Below, piece by piece: positions 39,885 to 49,630 of a stretch of 64,000 bases of DNA. Within the stretch, counting starts at the first letter, position 1, and the number at the start of each line of letters is the position of its first letter. Source of the stretch: Zhongshania aquatica (lineage in GTDB: Bacteria; Pseudomonadota; Gammaproteobacteria; Pseudomonadales; Spongiibacteraceae). The stretch covers positions 62,001-126,000 of the forward strand of contig NZ_JANZNQ010000001.1 of assembly GCF_027257955.1 (NCBI RefSeq). Direction: 5' to 3'. Under the pieces are notes generated by a model that saw only the letters and a program-made list of their open reading frames with translations, had not been told where the DNA came from and did not search any database. The position numbers and the translations under genes were made by a program.

Positions 39885-42730
39885 GAAGCAGTCATCCCAA
39901 CACGGCCACCAACAGTAGAATTACTTTTACCGCTACCAACACCGAACTCAAACTGCAGAGTTTCGGTAGCGCGAATAGCGCCTGACAGCGCAGTGGCTTC
40001 CTCACCTTCAAAATAGCCTGCTCCAATGCTCAAAGCAAATCTTTGACCAACAGGAACGTAAGGTGTGCTCAATGCCATCGCAAGCGCGATACCACCGCGG
40101 TTATCATCAATTGCCTCACGATTTTCTTGGATCTGCGCAAATGTCGCACCACCATCGGTAGCCAAATTGCCATTTGCGTCAGAGGTCACTATTTCAGTTG
40201 GACCAGACTGTGCCGCACGACTTGCTGCAGAGGTAATTCCAGGCGTTGTATAAGTACTCGTTGAAGTACCCAAAACCACTTGGTTTGCACGGGTTGTAGT
40301 CGCACCTGCGCCAATTGCAGTCGAGTTATCTTGCAAGGCACTGGCACCGTCACCAATCGCAACCGAACGCGAACCGCCGGCAGTTGCTGCCTCGCCCACC
40401 GCTACCGAACGAACACCATTCGCCTGCGCTAGATGACCTAGTGCCGTTGAGCGCTCTGCATTTGCACCAGACTGCCAGCCATAGGCAGTAGCACCGGGAC
40501 CAGTCGCAACAGATTCACCACCGACCGTGGTCGTTGAGTTACCGTTTGCAACAGCCATGGTACCAATTGCCATCGCGTCATTTCCTGTAGCACTAGACAG
40601 ATTACCAATGGCAACAGATTCCAAGCCATCAGCCACAGCAGCTTCACCGACTGCGGTCGAGCGCACGCCATTCGCCTTCGCTAAATGTCCGAGTGCAGTA
40701 GCCCGCTCGGAGTTAGCACCTGACTGCCAGCCAAAGGCCGTAGCACCAGGACCGGTAGCAACTGATTCACCACCTACCGTTGTCGTTGAATTACCATTGG
40801 CAATCGCCATGGTGCCGATTGCCATCGCGTCATTTCCTGTAGCGCTAGACTGGTTACCAATAGCAACAGACTCTAAACCTTGCGCGGACGCAGCTTCACC
40901 GACCGAAGTAGAACGTATACCGTCAGCTTTTGCTAAATGGCCTAATGCTGTAGCACGCTCCGCGTTGGCGCCTGACTGCCAACCCAAGGCAGTAGCGCCC
41001 GGACCGGTTGCGACCGATTCACCACCAATTGCACTGGTAGAGTTGCCGGTCGCCATAGATTGTGTACCGACAGCCAATGCGTCAATACCGTTCGCAGTGG
41101 CTTCATTACCGAACGAGGCCGATTGAAGACCTGTAGCCGACGACAAATTACCCACTGCAACAGACTGATCGTCTACCGCTGTAGCACCTTCGCCCACTGC
41201 GGTGGAACGCACGCCATTCGCTTGTGACAAATGACCCAAGGCTGTCGCCCGCTCAGAGTTAGCTCCTGACTGCCAACCGAAAGCAGTAGCACCAGGACCC
41301 GTTGCGACAGACTCACCACCTACCGCGCTTGTCGAATTACCGGTAGCGTTAGCCATTGTGCCCACTGCCAGGGCATCAATGCCATCGGCATTAGACTGAT
41401 TACCTACCGCAACAGACTCTAAGCCCTTCGCCGAGGCTGCTTCACCCGTTGCCGTAGAACGGACGCCATCTGCCTGCGCCAAATGACCCAGTGCAGTAGC
41501 GCGTTCTGCATTAGCACCAGATTTCCAGCCATACGCCGTTGCGCCTGGACCAGTTGCTACTGATTCACCACCAACAGCGCTCGTTGAATTACCGGTAGCG
41601 ACTGCATCTGAACCAACAGCTAAAGCATCAACACCTGTCGCTTGCGCACCCAAGGTATCTGCGTCACCGCCGTCACCGCCGATGGCAATAGCACCATCAC
41701 CTGCTGCACCTGCATTATCACCAACAGACACTGCGCCAATACCTGACGCCGCAGCTGCTTCACCGACCGACGTTGAACGAACGCCATCAGCCTGTGCTAA
41801 ATGACCTAAGGCGGTTGCACGCTCAGCGTTAGCACCTGACTTCCAACCTACTGCCGTCGCACCCGGGCCTGTTGCTACAGATTCGCCACCAATCGCGCTG
41901 GTCGAATTTCCAGTAGCCATCGACTGTGTGCCGACTGCCAGTGCGTCAACACCGTTAGCGGATGCTTCGTTACCGATTGCGCTGGCCTGTTCGCCCGTCG
42001 CAGCAGCAGCCTCACCAACCGCCAATGTGCGGTCGCCTGTCGCAGTGGCAAGATGACCCACTGCATGAGCGCGCTCGCCGGTAGCATTGGATTTCCAACC
42101 GTACGCCGTCGCAGCTAGGCCGTCAGCAGTAGATTCGCCACCAACAGCGGTGGTTGAATTACCGTTGGCAACAGATTCCGTACCGATCGCGGTTGCATCA
42201 ACACCCGTCGCCGATGATGCGTTACCGATTGCGCTGGCCTGTTCACCCGTCGCAGTAGCAGCCTCACCAACCGCCAATGTGCGGTCGCCTGTCGCAGTGG
42301 CAAGATGGCCCACCGCATGAGCGCGCTCGCCGGTAGCATTGGATTTCCAACCGTACGCCGTCGCAGCTAGGCCATCAGCAATCGACTCTCCGCCCACCGC
42401 TGTTGTGGAATTTCCATTCGCATTTGCCATTGTGCCAACGGCTGTCGCATCTACACCGCTAGCTGAAGCTTGGTTACCAATCGCAGTTGATTCGGTACCA
42501 GCAGCGGTCGCAGCATTGCCGCAGGCGGTATTACTAATGACACCGCTGTCATCAGAAGCAACGCTACCGGGAGCACCTGAATCTGTACATTCAAATGCAG
42601 AGCTTTCATTGCCGCCCAAAAGTAGCGGCAGGGTTATTAGCGCACTCAACAGAGTTCCACGAACGCGACCATGTAGCGTCGGTTGCGAACCTCCGAATTT
42701 AAGTTGCCATCTTTGATCATTAATTTTCAT
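39878..42730 (-). CDS. YadA-like trimeric autotransporter adhesin (superrepeat head)
   Basis: A 950-residue type Vc secreted adhesin. An N-terminal signal (about residues 25-45, ending NESSAFEC) is followed by about 750 residues of 14-residue left-handed beta-roll rungs, each ending in -[AST]-x-A-x-G-x-x-. The rungs group in sixes, giving eight 84-residue superrepeats with slight insertions; the fourth rung ends in GWK or GWQ. A short neck without a long coiled-coil stalk (QIQENREAIDDNRGGIALA) leads into the C-terminal YadA anchor of about 70 residues ending GMTASW. The start follows GGAGG by 7 bases. It binds host or surface matrix or itself; the ligand is unknown. Confidence 0.93.
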   Translation of the reverse strand: MKINDQRWQLKFGGSQPTLHGRVRGTLLSALITLPLLLGGNESSAFECTDSGAPGSVASDDSGVISNTACGNAATAAGTESTAIGNQASASGVDATAVGTMANANGNSTTAVGGESIADGLAATAYGWKSNATGERAHAVGHLATATGDRTLAVGEAATATGEQASAIGNASSATGVDATAIGTESVANGNSTTAVGGESTADGLAATAYGWKSNATGERAHAVGHLATATGDRTLAVGEAAAATGEQASAIGNEASANGVDALAVGTQSMATGNSTSAIGGESVATGPGATAVGWKSGANAERATALGHLAQADGVRSTSVGEAAAASGIGAVSVGDNAGAAGDGAIAIGGDGGDADTLGAQATGVDALAVGSDAVATGNSTSAVGGESVATGPGATAYGWKSGANAERATALGHLAQADGVRSTATGEAASAKGLESVAVGNQSNADGIDALAVGTMANATGNSTSAVGGESVATGPGATAFGWQSGANSERATALGHLSQANGVRSTAVGEGATAVDDQSVAVGNLSSATGLQSASFGNEATANGIDALAVGTQSMATGNSTSAIGGESVATGPGATALGWQSGANAERATALGHLAKADGIRSTSVGEAASAQGLESVAIGNQSSATGNDAMAIGTMAIANGNSTTTVGGESVATGPGATAFGWQSGANSERATALGHLAKANGVRSTAVGEAAVADGLESVAIGNLSSATGNDAMAIGTMAVANGNSTTTVGGESVATGPGATAYGWQSGANAERSTALGHLAQANGVRSVAVGEAATAGGSRSVAIGDGASALQDNSTAIGAGATTTRANQVVLGTSTSTYTTPGITSAASRAAQSGPTEIVTSDANGNLATDGGATFAQIQENREAIDDNRGGIALAMALSTPYVPVGQRFALSIGAGYFEGEEATALSGAIRATETLQFEFGVGSGKSNSTVGGRVGMTASW
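40350..42490 (-). repeat. 252-bp tandem superrepeats in the adhesin gene
   Basis: The head region is built of 42-bp units (14 codons) in higher-order blocks of six, 252 bp each. The copies at 41969-42120 and 42221-42372 differ at only a few positions over about 150 bp, at an offset of exactly 252 bp, which points to recent duplication or gene conversion. More distant copies are diverged at third positions but keep the residue pattern. Confidence 0.85.
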
Positions 42731-43208
42731 TATTTGCCTCCATAGGCAGACGGTGGGACTTTGGTGCATGAATTCCCGATAACCCGCACAGCAAGTCGAT
42801 CGGAAAGATTGGAAATTTGAGAGACAACGGGTACAGCAAAGCGGCACGAGCAATCGAGTTGCTAGTGGACAGCGCGGCTAGAATACTGGGAGTAACTTGA
42901 CTAAAAATTTGGTTAAAACTGGGAAAAAGACGGGAACGGCAACACTGCACAGCACTGTGTCGCTGTACGCCGAGTCTACTCCAATGTGAAAAATCACTAA
43001 AAATGACCGACCTAGGCAAGTCCTTTACCTCTGATTTGCGACTTTCTAGCCGCTTAATTTTTTTATATCGAGGTAATTACGTATTCAAATTGGAAGCGGA
43101 TCAGTGCTAGATCAAAAATATTTGTAGGACGATAAAGTTACTGGAATATACCGGCTAGGACGGCCCGGCTAGATAAGCATGAAAAATGGCCTTATTGCTG
43201 CCAGCACC
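42731..43208. other. 478-bp region upstream of the adhesin, long leader
   Basis: This holds the adhesin promoter and leader and the 3' end of the downstream antiporter spacer. A 99-codon open frame on the minus strand crosses it but lacks a ribosome site and has no protein-like composition. AT-rich tracts near 42901-42935 and 43045-43090 could include promoter elements. I see no RNA gene. Confidence 0.5.
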
Positions 43209-44768
43209 TTAAACCATATCCTCCATGACCCGCTCGGCAAAACCATGGCCTGCTTCTGCATAAAGATTGAAAGTGATGCAGCCCATGTTTACCAACTCTT
43301 CCTGCTGATCAGGAAAGCGTGAAACCACTGCAATTTTTCCTTTGTAATCAAGTTGTTGAAGCAACTTAACGACATCTATATTTTCGGCATGGTTAGTTAA
43401 GCTGACCAGCACTGTCTTGCGACGATGCAAATCCGCCCGCTCCAAGAAATCCCTATCACTGGCATCACCGGGCACACATGAAATACCTGCCAGTCTCATT
43501 TTCAGGGCCTTATCGGCACTTTCTTCCACGCCGACAATCCTATTCGGGTAATGCTGGCTCAAATACTCGTAAGCCCCGCTACCAATACGGCCCATACCAA
43601 AAATCACTATTTCGGCATCGCCCAAATCGACTGGCCTTTCCTGCACCAGTAATTCGTCGCGCTCCATTTTTTGCAGTCGGGTAGCCAATCGCGCGTAAAG
43701 TGAGTGAACATGAGTGTTAAAGGGCACGGCAATAAACAGCGACAAGGCCATGGCCACCGCTAATGTAGTCAGCCATACAGCGGGCAGTTGCCCACCTTTA
43801 ACCGCCATGGCAGCCACAATCAAGCCAAACTCGCTGTAATTAAATAACGACAAGCCAACCAATAACGACGTACGAGCCCGCAGGCGGAACATCAACAGCA
43901 GCACAAAATAAATAAACGGCCGCAGCAAGATTAATGAGCCGATACCCAGTGCAACCAGCAACATATCTCCACTGGGCAAGCCCGCGTATCCAATACTCAG
44001 GAAAAACGCGGTCAGAAAAATATCTTTGAAATTAATAAGGCCTTTATAAAGTTCAGAGCTCTTGTTGTTGTTTGCCAACAACACACCGAACAGCAGGGCG
44101 CCTAGACCCGCCTCAAGATGAACGGACTCGAATAATTGAGCGCTGCCTAGCGCAACAGCAATACCAAACAACACCAATAACTCGCCGTGCCCTGCTTGCT
44201 TTAAAAAATACACCAGCACCGGCCGAAGCAGTGGTAGCCCCAATAGAGCAAACGCCCAAGGTGATGGCGCATGCTCAGCAGAAAACACCAAATAGGTAAC
44301 CGCAAAAATATCCTGAACCACCAAAATACCAATGGCGATTTTGGCGTGTAAAGCAGCCCCCTCACCGCGTTCATCAAATATTTTTACCGCAAATACGGTA
44401 CTGGAAAAAGACAAGGCAAAGGCCAACATCCAGGCGACAGAGGTTTCAATTTCAACAACATTGGGTAGGATAAATACCAGACTTAGCAACATACCAGCGG
44501 TGAGCGGCACCACAATAATGGTATGTAAAGTCGCCGTCGCCCATATTTGTGGGGCCAGTAATTCCCTCAGATTCAATTTTAGGCCAATGGTAAATAACAG
44601 AAGCGTAATACCCACTTCAGAGAGCGCATGAATAACCCCTGCGTCACCGAGCTGCAAGCCACCCGCTAAAAATCCCGCTGACAAATACCCCAAAAGTGGC
44701 GGCATCCCTGCGCGTCGAAAACCCAAGCCTGCTATAAAGGCCAGTCCCACCAATATGGGCTCGATCAT
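43209..44768 (-). CDS. Kef-type monovalent cation:proton antiporter (CPA2 family, YbaL-like)
   Basis: A 519-residue protein with about 12 membrane helices followed by a cytoplasmic RCK_N (Rossmann) domain. The membrane part shows the CPA2 pattern PPLLGYLSAGFLAGG and an LLFTIGLKLN stretch; the RCK domain begins with EIVIFGMGRIGSGAYEYL (about residue 388) and binds NAD(H). E. coli YbaL is 558 residues. These exchangers move K+ or Na+ for protons. No regulatory KefF/KefG gene is next to it. Confidence 0.9.
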   Translation of the reverse strand: MIEPILVGLAFIAGLGFRRAGMPPLLGYLSAGFLAGGLQLGDAGVIHALSEVGITLLLFTIGLKLNLRELLAPQIWATATLHTIIVVPLTAGMLLSLVFILPNVVEIETSVAWMLAFALSFSSTVFAVKIFDERGEGAALHAKIAIGILVVQDIFAVTYLVFSAEHAPSPWAFALLGLPLLRPVLVYFLKQAGHGELLVLFGIAVALGSAQLFESVHLEAGLGALLFGVLLANNNKSSELYKGLINFKDIFLTAFFLSIGYAGLPSGDMLLVALGIGSLILLRPFIYFVLLLMFRLRARTSLLVGLSLFNYSEFGLIVAAMAVKGGQLPAVWLTTLAVAMALSLFIAVPFNTHVHSLYARLATRLQKMERDELLVQERPVDLGDAEIVIFGMGRIGSGAYEYLSQHYPNRIVGVEESADKALKMRLAGISCVPGDASDRDFLERADLHRRKTVLVSLTNHAENIDVVKLLQQLDYKGKIAVVSRFPDQQEELVNMGCITFNLYAEAGHGFAERVMEDMV

Positions 44769-44825
44769 AGCTAATTATCCATTGTCCAAAAGCGTCAACA
44801 ACATCCTATTAACGCGAATTAAATT

Positions 44826-45695
44826 TTAAAAAGGTGACTTCGGGAGCAATACCGGCGTAGTCGCCTTATACCGTAAGTAATCTTCATCACTACCCCAACG
44901 TGTATCCGCACGGGCTTCCAAGAGGGGAATACCACTAACTTTGGTGAGTAAAAAGACAACAAAACAAGGCGACAGCAAACCTATATACATCCAAGCGCTT
45001 AACGCTGGCGCGGCAACAATCGCGATACCAAGCCACAACAGTATTTCGCCAAAATAATTTGGGTGCCGCGACAACGACCACAATCCAACAGAAATAAATC
45101 GACCCTGATTGGCTACGTCTCGACGAAAGCGCCGCTTCTGATAATCAGCGATAGACTCAATGACCATTCCCGCCAGCCAAAAAATGCCACCTAGAAGTGC
45201 GAAAAAACCCAAGGGCTCATGACTACCGCCGCTAATTGCCAGTATCGCGCACAGTTGAATCAGAAATACCCAAGCACCTTGGAGGGTCCATGTGAGTAAA
45301 AAACGGAGGAAATTGGGTTTAATATCATCGAAACGCCCGTCGCCACCATCAGCAACTATTCTAGCGAACAAAAAACACCCTAAGCGCAAAGCCCATAACA
45401 CGATAAATATCGCCAGTAGCAAACTGCGCGCATCAAGCTCTTGCACCATCCATACCGTAAAACTGATTACTGCGATATTAGTGATGGCACCAATAAGGTC
45501 GTAGTAGCGTTCCGTTTGCCAAACATAGGCATGAATAAAACCCAGCCACTGACTTCCCACCGCGAACACCAAAACCCAGAGAGGAATAGTAAGCCCTCCA
45601 ACGGTCACCATATCTCGAGAAGAAAGCAGTGCAATTACCGTCAACAATAAGAGTAAAAACACAATAACAGCCAAGTTACTTAATACAGATTTCAT
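44826..45695 (-). CDS. DUF1295 / steroid 5-alpha reductase-like membrane protein
   Basis: A 289-residue multi-pass membrane protein of the DUF1295 branch of the steroid 5-alpha reductase/isoprenylcysteine methyltransferase superfamily. The conserved LSRHPNYFGEILLWLGIAI motif (about residue 208) and the C-terminal LLEARADTRWGSDEDYLRYK, an NADPH-binding-like region, are present. The natural substrate is unknown, perhaps an isoprenoid or fatty acyl double bond. It lies between the Kef-type antiporter and nhaA, with 57 bp gaps on each side, all on the minus strand. Confidence 0.85.
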   Translation of the reverse strand: MKSVLSNLAVIVFLLLLLTVIALLSSRDMVTVGGLTIPLWVLVFAVGSQWLGFIHAYVWQTERYYDLIGAITNIAVISFTVWMVQELDARSLLLAIFIVLWALRLGCFLFARIVADGGDGRFDDIKPNFLRFLLTWTLQGAWVFLIQLCAILAISGGSHEPLGFFALLGGIFWLAGMVIESIADYQKRRFRRDVANQGRFISVGLWSLSRHPNYFGEILLWLGIAIVAAPALSAWMYIGLLSPCFVVFLLTKVSGIPLLEARADTRWGSDEDYLRYKATTPVLLPKSPF

Positions 45696-45752
45696 CGTCG
45701 TGTCTCACGCTAGCGGTGAATTGGCGCTCATATAAGCCGTTAACTTTCTTAA

Positions 45753-46937
45753 CTAGTCTTCGGCTGGAAAGCTAAAACGCAATACGATGTAACCCAAGCC
45801 ACCAGACAATAGCGAGCCAAGAATAATGCCCAATCGTTCGTCAAATATGCGGTCTACACCGACGTCTTCAAAAGCGAGAGAGCCTACAAACAGACTCATA
45901 GTAAAACCAATACCGCACAGAAGTGCGGTGCCGTATAGCGATGCCCAAGACATTCCATCCGGTAACTTTGTAAGATGTAGTTTTATGCCTAACCAGCAAA
46001 ATACAAACACGCCGATCTGCTTACCAAAAAATAGACCCAAGGTAATCCCAAGCGGTACGCCGTGCATAATATGCTCCAAGCCCAGCCCGCTAAAGCTAAT
46101 ACCTGAATTACAAAAAGCAAATACCGGCAAAATAAAAAAGGCCACTACAGAGTGAAGATCGTGTTCTAGGGATTTCGCAGGTGAGGTCCCGTCAGGATCT
46201 TTGGATCGCATCGGCACAAACATCGCCAGTACCACTCCTGCCAAAGTTGCATGCACGCCAGACTTAACCAAGGCTACCCACATTACCAAGCCCACTAGTA
46301 TATATGGGCTTTTTTCCTCTATGCCACGGCGATTCAAACACCACAGCACAGCAACACAAATCGCTGCCACTACAAGCGCCGTCATTGATATTTTGCTGGT
46401 GTAAAAAAACGCAATAATGAGGATGGCGCCAATATCATCAAATATAGCCAATGCGGTCAAAAACACTTTCAAGGTCATGGGTACTCGACTACCCAGCAAG
46501 CTGAGCACCCCAAGAGCAAAAGCTATATCCGTCGCAGTGGGAATTGCCCAGCCCTGCAGTGCAACAGGATCCGTCGCATTCATAGCCACGTAAATCAGCG
46601 CCGGAATAACCATACCGCCAATCGCACCCAAACCCGGTAATACGATTTTGCTGAGTTCGGAGAGCTCACCTTCTAAGAACTCACGTTTGAGTTCCAAACC
46701 CACCAAGAGGAAAAACACGGCCATAAAGCCATCGTTCACCCACATTAATAAGGGCTTCGCGAGTTTGAGGGCGCCGACTTGCACCACCACCGGCGTTTCA
46801 ATCAATAAATTATAAAGACTGAAAAGAGGGCTATTTGCGAGCACCATGGCTAAGGCACTTGCGAGTACCAACAAGATGCCACCGGCTGACTCTTGTTTTA
46901 AAAATTGGCTGATATATGAATCATCATATTTTGTCAT
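45753..46937 (-). CDS. nhaA: Na+/H+ antiporter NhaA
   Basis: A 394-residue inner membrane exchanger of one Na+ for two H+. Family hallmarks are MVLANSPL in helix 1, the WVNDGFMAVFFLLVGLELKRE segment in helix 2, and the essential Asp pair in LAIFDDIGAILIIAFFYT (D163-D164 of E. coli NhaA). E. coli NhaA has 388 residues. ATG 46937 is preferred to the GTG/ATG two codons upstream. It suits a marine, sodium-rich habitat. Confidence 0.95.
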   Translation of the reverse strand: MTKYDDSYISQFLKQESAGGILLVLASALAMVLANSPLFSLYNLLIETPVVVQVGALKLAKPLLMWVNDGFMAVFFLLVGLELKREFLEGELSELSKIVLPGLGAIGGMVIPALIYVAMNATDPVALQGWAIPTATDIAFALGVLSLLGSRVPMTLKVFLTALAIFDDIGAILIIAFFYTSKISMTALVVAAICVAVLWCLNRRGIEEKSPYILVGLVMWVALVKSGVHATLAGVVLAMFVPMRSKDPDGTSPAKSLEHDLHSVVAFFILPVFAFCNSGISFSGLGLEHIMHGVPLGITLGLFFGKQIGVFVFCWLGIKLHLTKLPDGMSWASLYGTALLCGIGFTMSLFVGSLAFEDVGVDRIFDERLGIILGSLLSGGLGYIVLRFSFPAED

Positions 46938-47195
46938 AAACACCTGTTATCACTTCACTACGAACTACCAAACCACAGAAGTAAGCGGCGCTTACGACCT
47001 TAACTCTAGCACCCGCCGGTATAAAAACGTTAAAAAGATCATACCGCCTCAGCAAACCAACACAAGAAATACCGGCGATTTACACATATTTTTGACAGCA
47101 TCGACATTGAGCCAAGGTTTATCTAACAGACAAGCCTTGCTCCAAATCACGACTTGACGCAGCATAGGCCTGAGTCATCAATAAGGACATAATAA

Positions 47196-48071
47196 ATGCC
47201 AGACAAATCACAACTTCGTGGCGCTAACTTTCCCTCTGCCCGCGAAGAAATGCACAACGACAAACAAGACACGCCGTCCGCCTACCGATTAGCGTTCACC
47301 GATCAAGACTTTTTACTTCGCGAAGAGCTACGTGGACTGCGCTTCCACCTAGAACTACAAAAGCCAGAAATGGTATTAAAAGAACATGGCGTTGAATCAA
47401 CGATTGTTATTTTTGGCAGCGCGCGCTTCTTATCACCAGAAGACGCCGACGCGGCGCTAAAGGCTGCCGAAACCGACGGCGATCCAGCAAAAATCCGCGC
47501 AGCAAAACGAGAGCAACGCAACAGTCACTACTATGAGCAAGCGCAAAAGATCGGCGAATTAATCACCCAGCACTCCTCAAACTGCGACGAAACCGAACAA
47601 CTCTACGTGATGACAGGCGGTGGTCCCGGCATTATGGAAGCGGCCAACCGGGGCGCCATGGAAGCAGGAGGTAAATCGATTGGCCTCAATATTGTGCTGC
47701 CCCACGAACAAGCCCCCAACCCCTACATCAGCCCAGAGTTCTGCTTTCGCTTCCACTATTTCGGCATACGTAAAATGCACTTTATGCTGCGCGCAAAAGC
47801 ATTAATCGTTTGCCCGGGTGGGTTTGGCACCCTTGATGAATTATTTGAAGCGCTCACCCTTATTCAAACCGGCAAATCAAAGCGGGTGCCCGTCATTCTG
47901 ATTGGTCACGAATTTTGGCGCAAGGCGATCAATCTTGAGTTTTTACGCGATGAAGGGGTCATCAGCCCAGAGGACGTCAATATGATCTCCATTGTCGATA
48001 CCGCCGAGCAGGCATGGCAACATATTGTCGATTTCTATCAACTCAGCCCTGGACAATGTATACGCTGCTAA
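47196..48071 (+). CDS. LOG family protein (TIGR00730-type nucleotide-binding)
   Basis: A 291-residue Rossmann-fold protein with the LOG signature GGGPGIMEAANRGA (about residue 147) and PGGFGTLDELFEALTLIQTG (about residue 206), both part of the phosphoribohydrolase site that frees cytokinin-like bases from nucleoside monophosphates. Bacterial homologues include PpnN, which cleaves nucleoside 5'-monophosphates. An N-terminal extension of about 70 residues precedes the core. It is divergent from nhaA, 258 bp away. Confidence 0.9.
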   Translation: MPDKSQLRGANFPSAREEMHNDKQDTPSAYRLAFTDQDFLLREELRGLRFHLELQKPEMVLKEHGVESTIVIFGSARFLSPEDADAALKAAETDGDPAKIRAAKREQRNSHYYEQAQKIGELITQHSSNCDETEQLYVMTGGGPGIMEAANRGAMEAGGKSIGLNIVLPHEQAPNPYISPEFCFRFHYFGIRKMHFMLRAKALIVCPGGFGTLDELFEALTLIQTGKSKRVPVILIGHEFWRKAINLEFLRDEGVISPEDVNMISIVDTAEQAWQHIVDFYQLSPGQCIRC

Positions 48072-48080
48072 AACAAAGTA

Positions 48081-48108
48081 AGGGTGCCAATAACGCCATT
48101 GGCGCCCT
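48081..48108. terminator. Hairpin after LOG gene
   Basis: AGGGTGCCAAT and ATTGGCGCCCT form an 11-bp stem with one G-T pair around a 6-base loop, 10 bp after the LOG stop codon. No clear T tract follows on the plus strand, so this is a weak terminator call. Confidence 0.5.
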
Positions 48109-48154
48109 AGCTTATGTATAATACTGAGCTGATTTTCAGCATAACGGTTTCATC

Positions 48155-49609
48155 ATGCCCGCCCCTATTGTCCGCTTTGAACATATTCGCTTTGCCTATC
48201 AGCTCGAGCCGATACTCGACGACTTTAGTTGGCAGTGGCCACAAGGACAGCATGTTGCGATTCTCGGCGGCAACGGCGCGGGTAAAACAAGCTTAGCGAA
48301 ACTAATCACCGACGTATTGCGCCCTAATAGCGGCGAGGTATCTTACGCAGACAATATCGGCCCCGCCGACATCGCACATATTTCCTTTGATCTACACCGT
48401 GAATTAATGGAACGGGATCGTCGCTTTGACGATAGCGAAACCCGCGATGATGCCTTCGATGTCGGCACCACAGTACAGAATATTATTCTGCAGCGTCAGA
48501 CACCGAATGCCGACTTTGAGCAGCTGTGCGATCGCCTCGGCATTAGGCATATTCTTGACCAAGGTATTCGATTTATCTCAACCGGCGAAAGTCGCAAAAC
48601 ACTTTTGGCGCGGGCATTATTTGCTAAACCTGCCGCACTAATTTTAGACAATCCCTTTGAAGGTTTAGACACTAAGGCACAGGCTGAAATGCACAGCCTA
48701 ATGGCTGAATTAGTTGACTCAGAAACGCCACTGGTGCTACTCACCAAAGATGCCAACGACATACCCGATGCCATCGACACCGTATTCAATATGGCGCATG
48801 GAAAAATACTGAGTGAATGTACGGCTATTGAAGCTAAACAACAGGCCAAAGCAGTACACCACTACGCAAAGCCTCTACCCATTGCCGAGGCTCCCGCTCA
48901 TCCATCTGACGTTGCCTTGCTAGAACTGCGGGACATTAATGTCAATTTCCGCGGTAAGCAGGTATTGAGCGACGTGAACTGGACACTGATGCCTCACCAA
49001 CATTGCTGCATTAGCGGCCCTAACGGTGCGGGAAAATCAACACTGCTAGGATTGCTGTGTGGCGAGAATGACAAGGCCTACGGACAGCAGGTGTTTTTGT
49101 TCGGTCGTAAACGGGGCAGTGGTGAAAGTATATGGGAGGTGAAATCCCAATTCGGCTTGCTCAATACCAACATGCAAATGAGCAATTTAAAACGCACCAA
49201 GGTAATCGACGTCGTCGCCTCTGGATTATTCGATTCAGTGGGTTTATACACCGACTACAGCGAAGGCCAGCGCCAACTACTAATTGCTTGGTTAGACGCA
49301 CTTGAATTGCTACCTTTAAAAGAACAACGCTTCGACCGTTTGTCTTTTGGCGAGCAGCGGATGATTCTTCTTGCGCGGGCAATGGTGAAGTCGCCGCGTA
49401 TTCTAATTTTAGACGAGCCCTGCATCGGTCTCGATAATGAACAAAAATCGAAGTTGCTGGGCGCGGTAGATCAAATTGCCGCCCACGGCCAAACGCGCAT
49501 TTTGTTTGTCAGTCATCGCAGCGAAGAAGTGCCCGAGTGCATAAACCAATTTATGGATTTAGTGCCTTCCGAAAAGGGCGGCTATACCGCCCAAATCCGT
49601 GAACGTTAA
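48155..49609 (+). CDS. modF: ModF-like protein with two ABC ATPase domains
   Basis: A 484-residue soluble protein with two ABC domains and no membrane segments, similar in size and order to E. coli ModF (490). Walker A motifs are GGNGAGKTS (38-46) and GPNGAGKST (288-296); signatures are ISTGESRKT and LSFGEQRMI. Walker B of the second domain is ILDEP with Glu421; in the first it is ILDNP, with Asn166 in place of the catalytic glutamate. ModF is tied to molybdate operons in E. coli by position, but no mod genes occur here. Confidence 0.88.
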   Translation: MPAPIVRFEHIRFAYQLEPILDDFSWQWPQGQHVAILGGNGAGKTSLAKLITDVLRPNSGEVSYADNIGPADIAHISFDLHRELMERDRRFDDSETRDDAFDVGTTVQNIILQRQTPNADFEQLCDRLGIRHILDQGIRFISTGESRKTLLARALFAKPAALILDNPFEGLDTKAQAEMHSLMAELVDSETPLVLLTKDANDIPDAIDTVFNMAHGKILSECTAIEAKQQAKAVHHYAKPLPIAEAPAHPSDVALLELRDINVNFRGKQVLSDVNWTLMPHQHCCISGPNGAGKSTLLGLLCGENDKAYGQQVFLFGRKRGSGESIWEVKSQFGLLNTNMQMSNLKRTKVIDVVASGLFDSVGLYTDYSEGQRQLLIAWLDALELLPLKEQRFDRLSFGEQRMILLARAMVKSPRILILDEPCIGLDNEQKSKLLGAVDQIAAHGQTRILFVSHRSEEVPECINQFMDLVPSEKGGYTAQIRER

Positions 49610-49630
49610 TATCGTATTTGGTATGAACGT

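Noticed and set aside
40527-41126. 199-codon open frame antisense to the adhesin repeats, plus several similar ones at 42087-42716
   Set aside because: These arise from the 14-codon repeat and biased codons of the real gene; they have no ribosome sites and encode only repeat-derived Val/Ala/Pro strings.
42720-43019. 99-codon frame upstream of the adhesin on the same strand
   Set aside because: It runs into the adhesin start region, lacks a Shine-Dalgarno and has a composition unlike a protein; it is taken as leader sequence.
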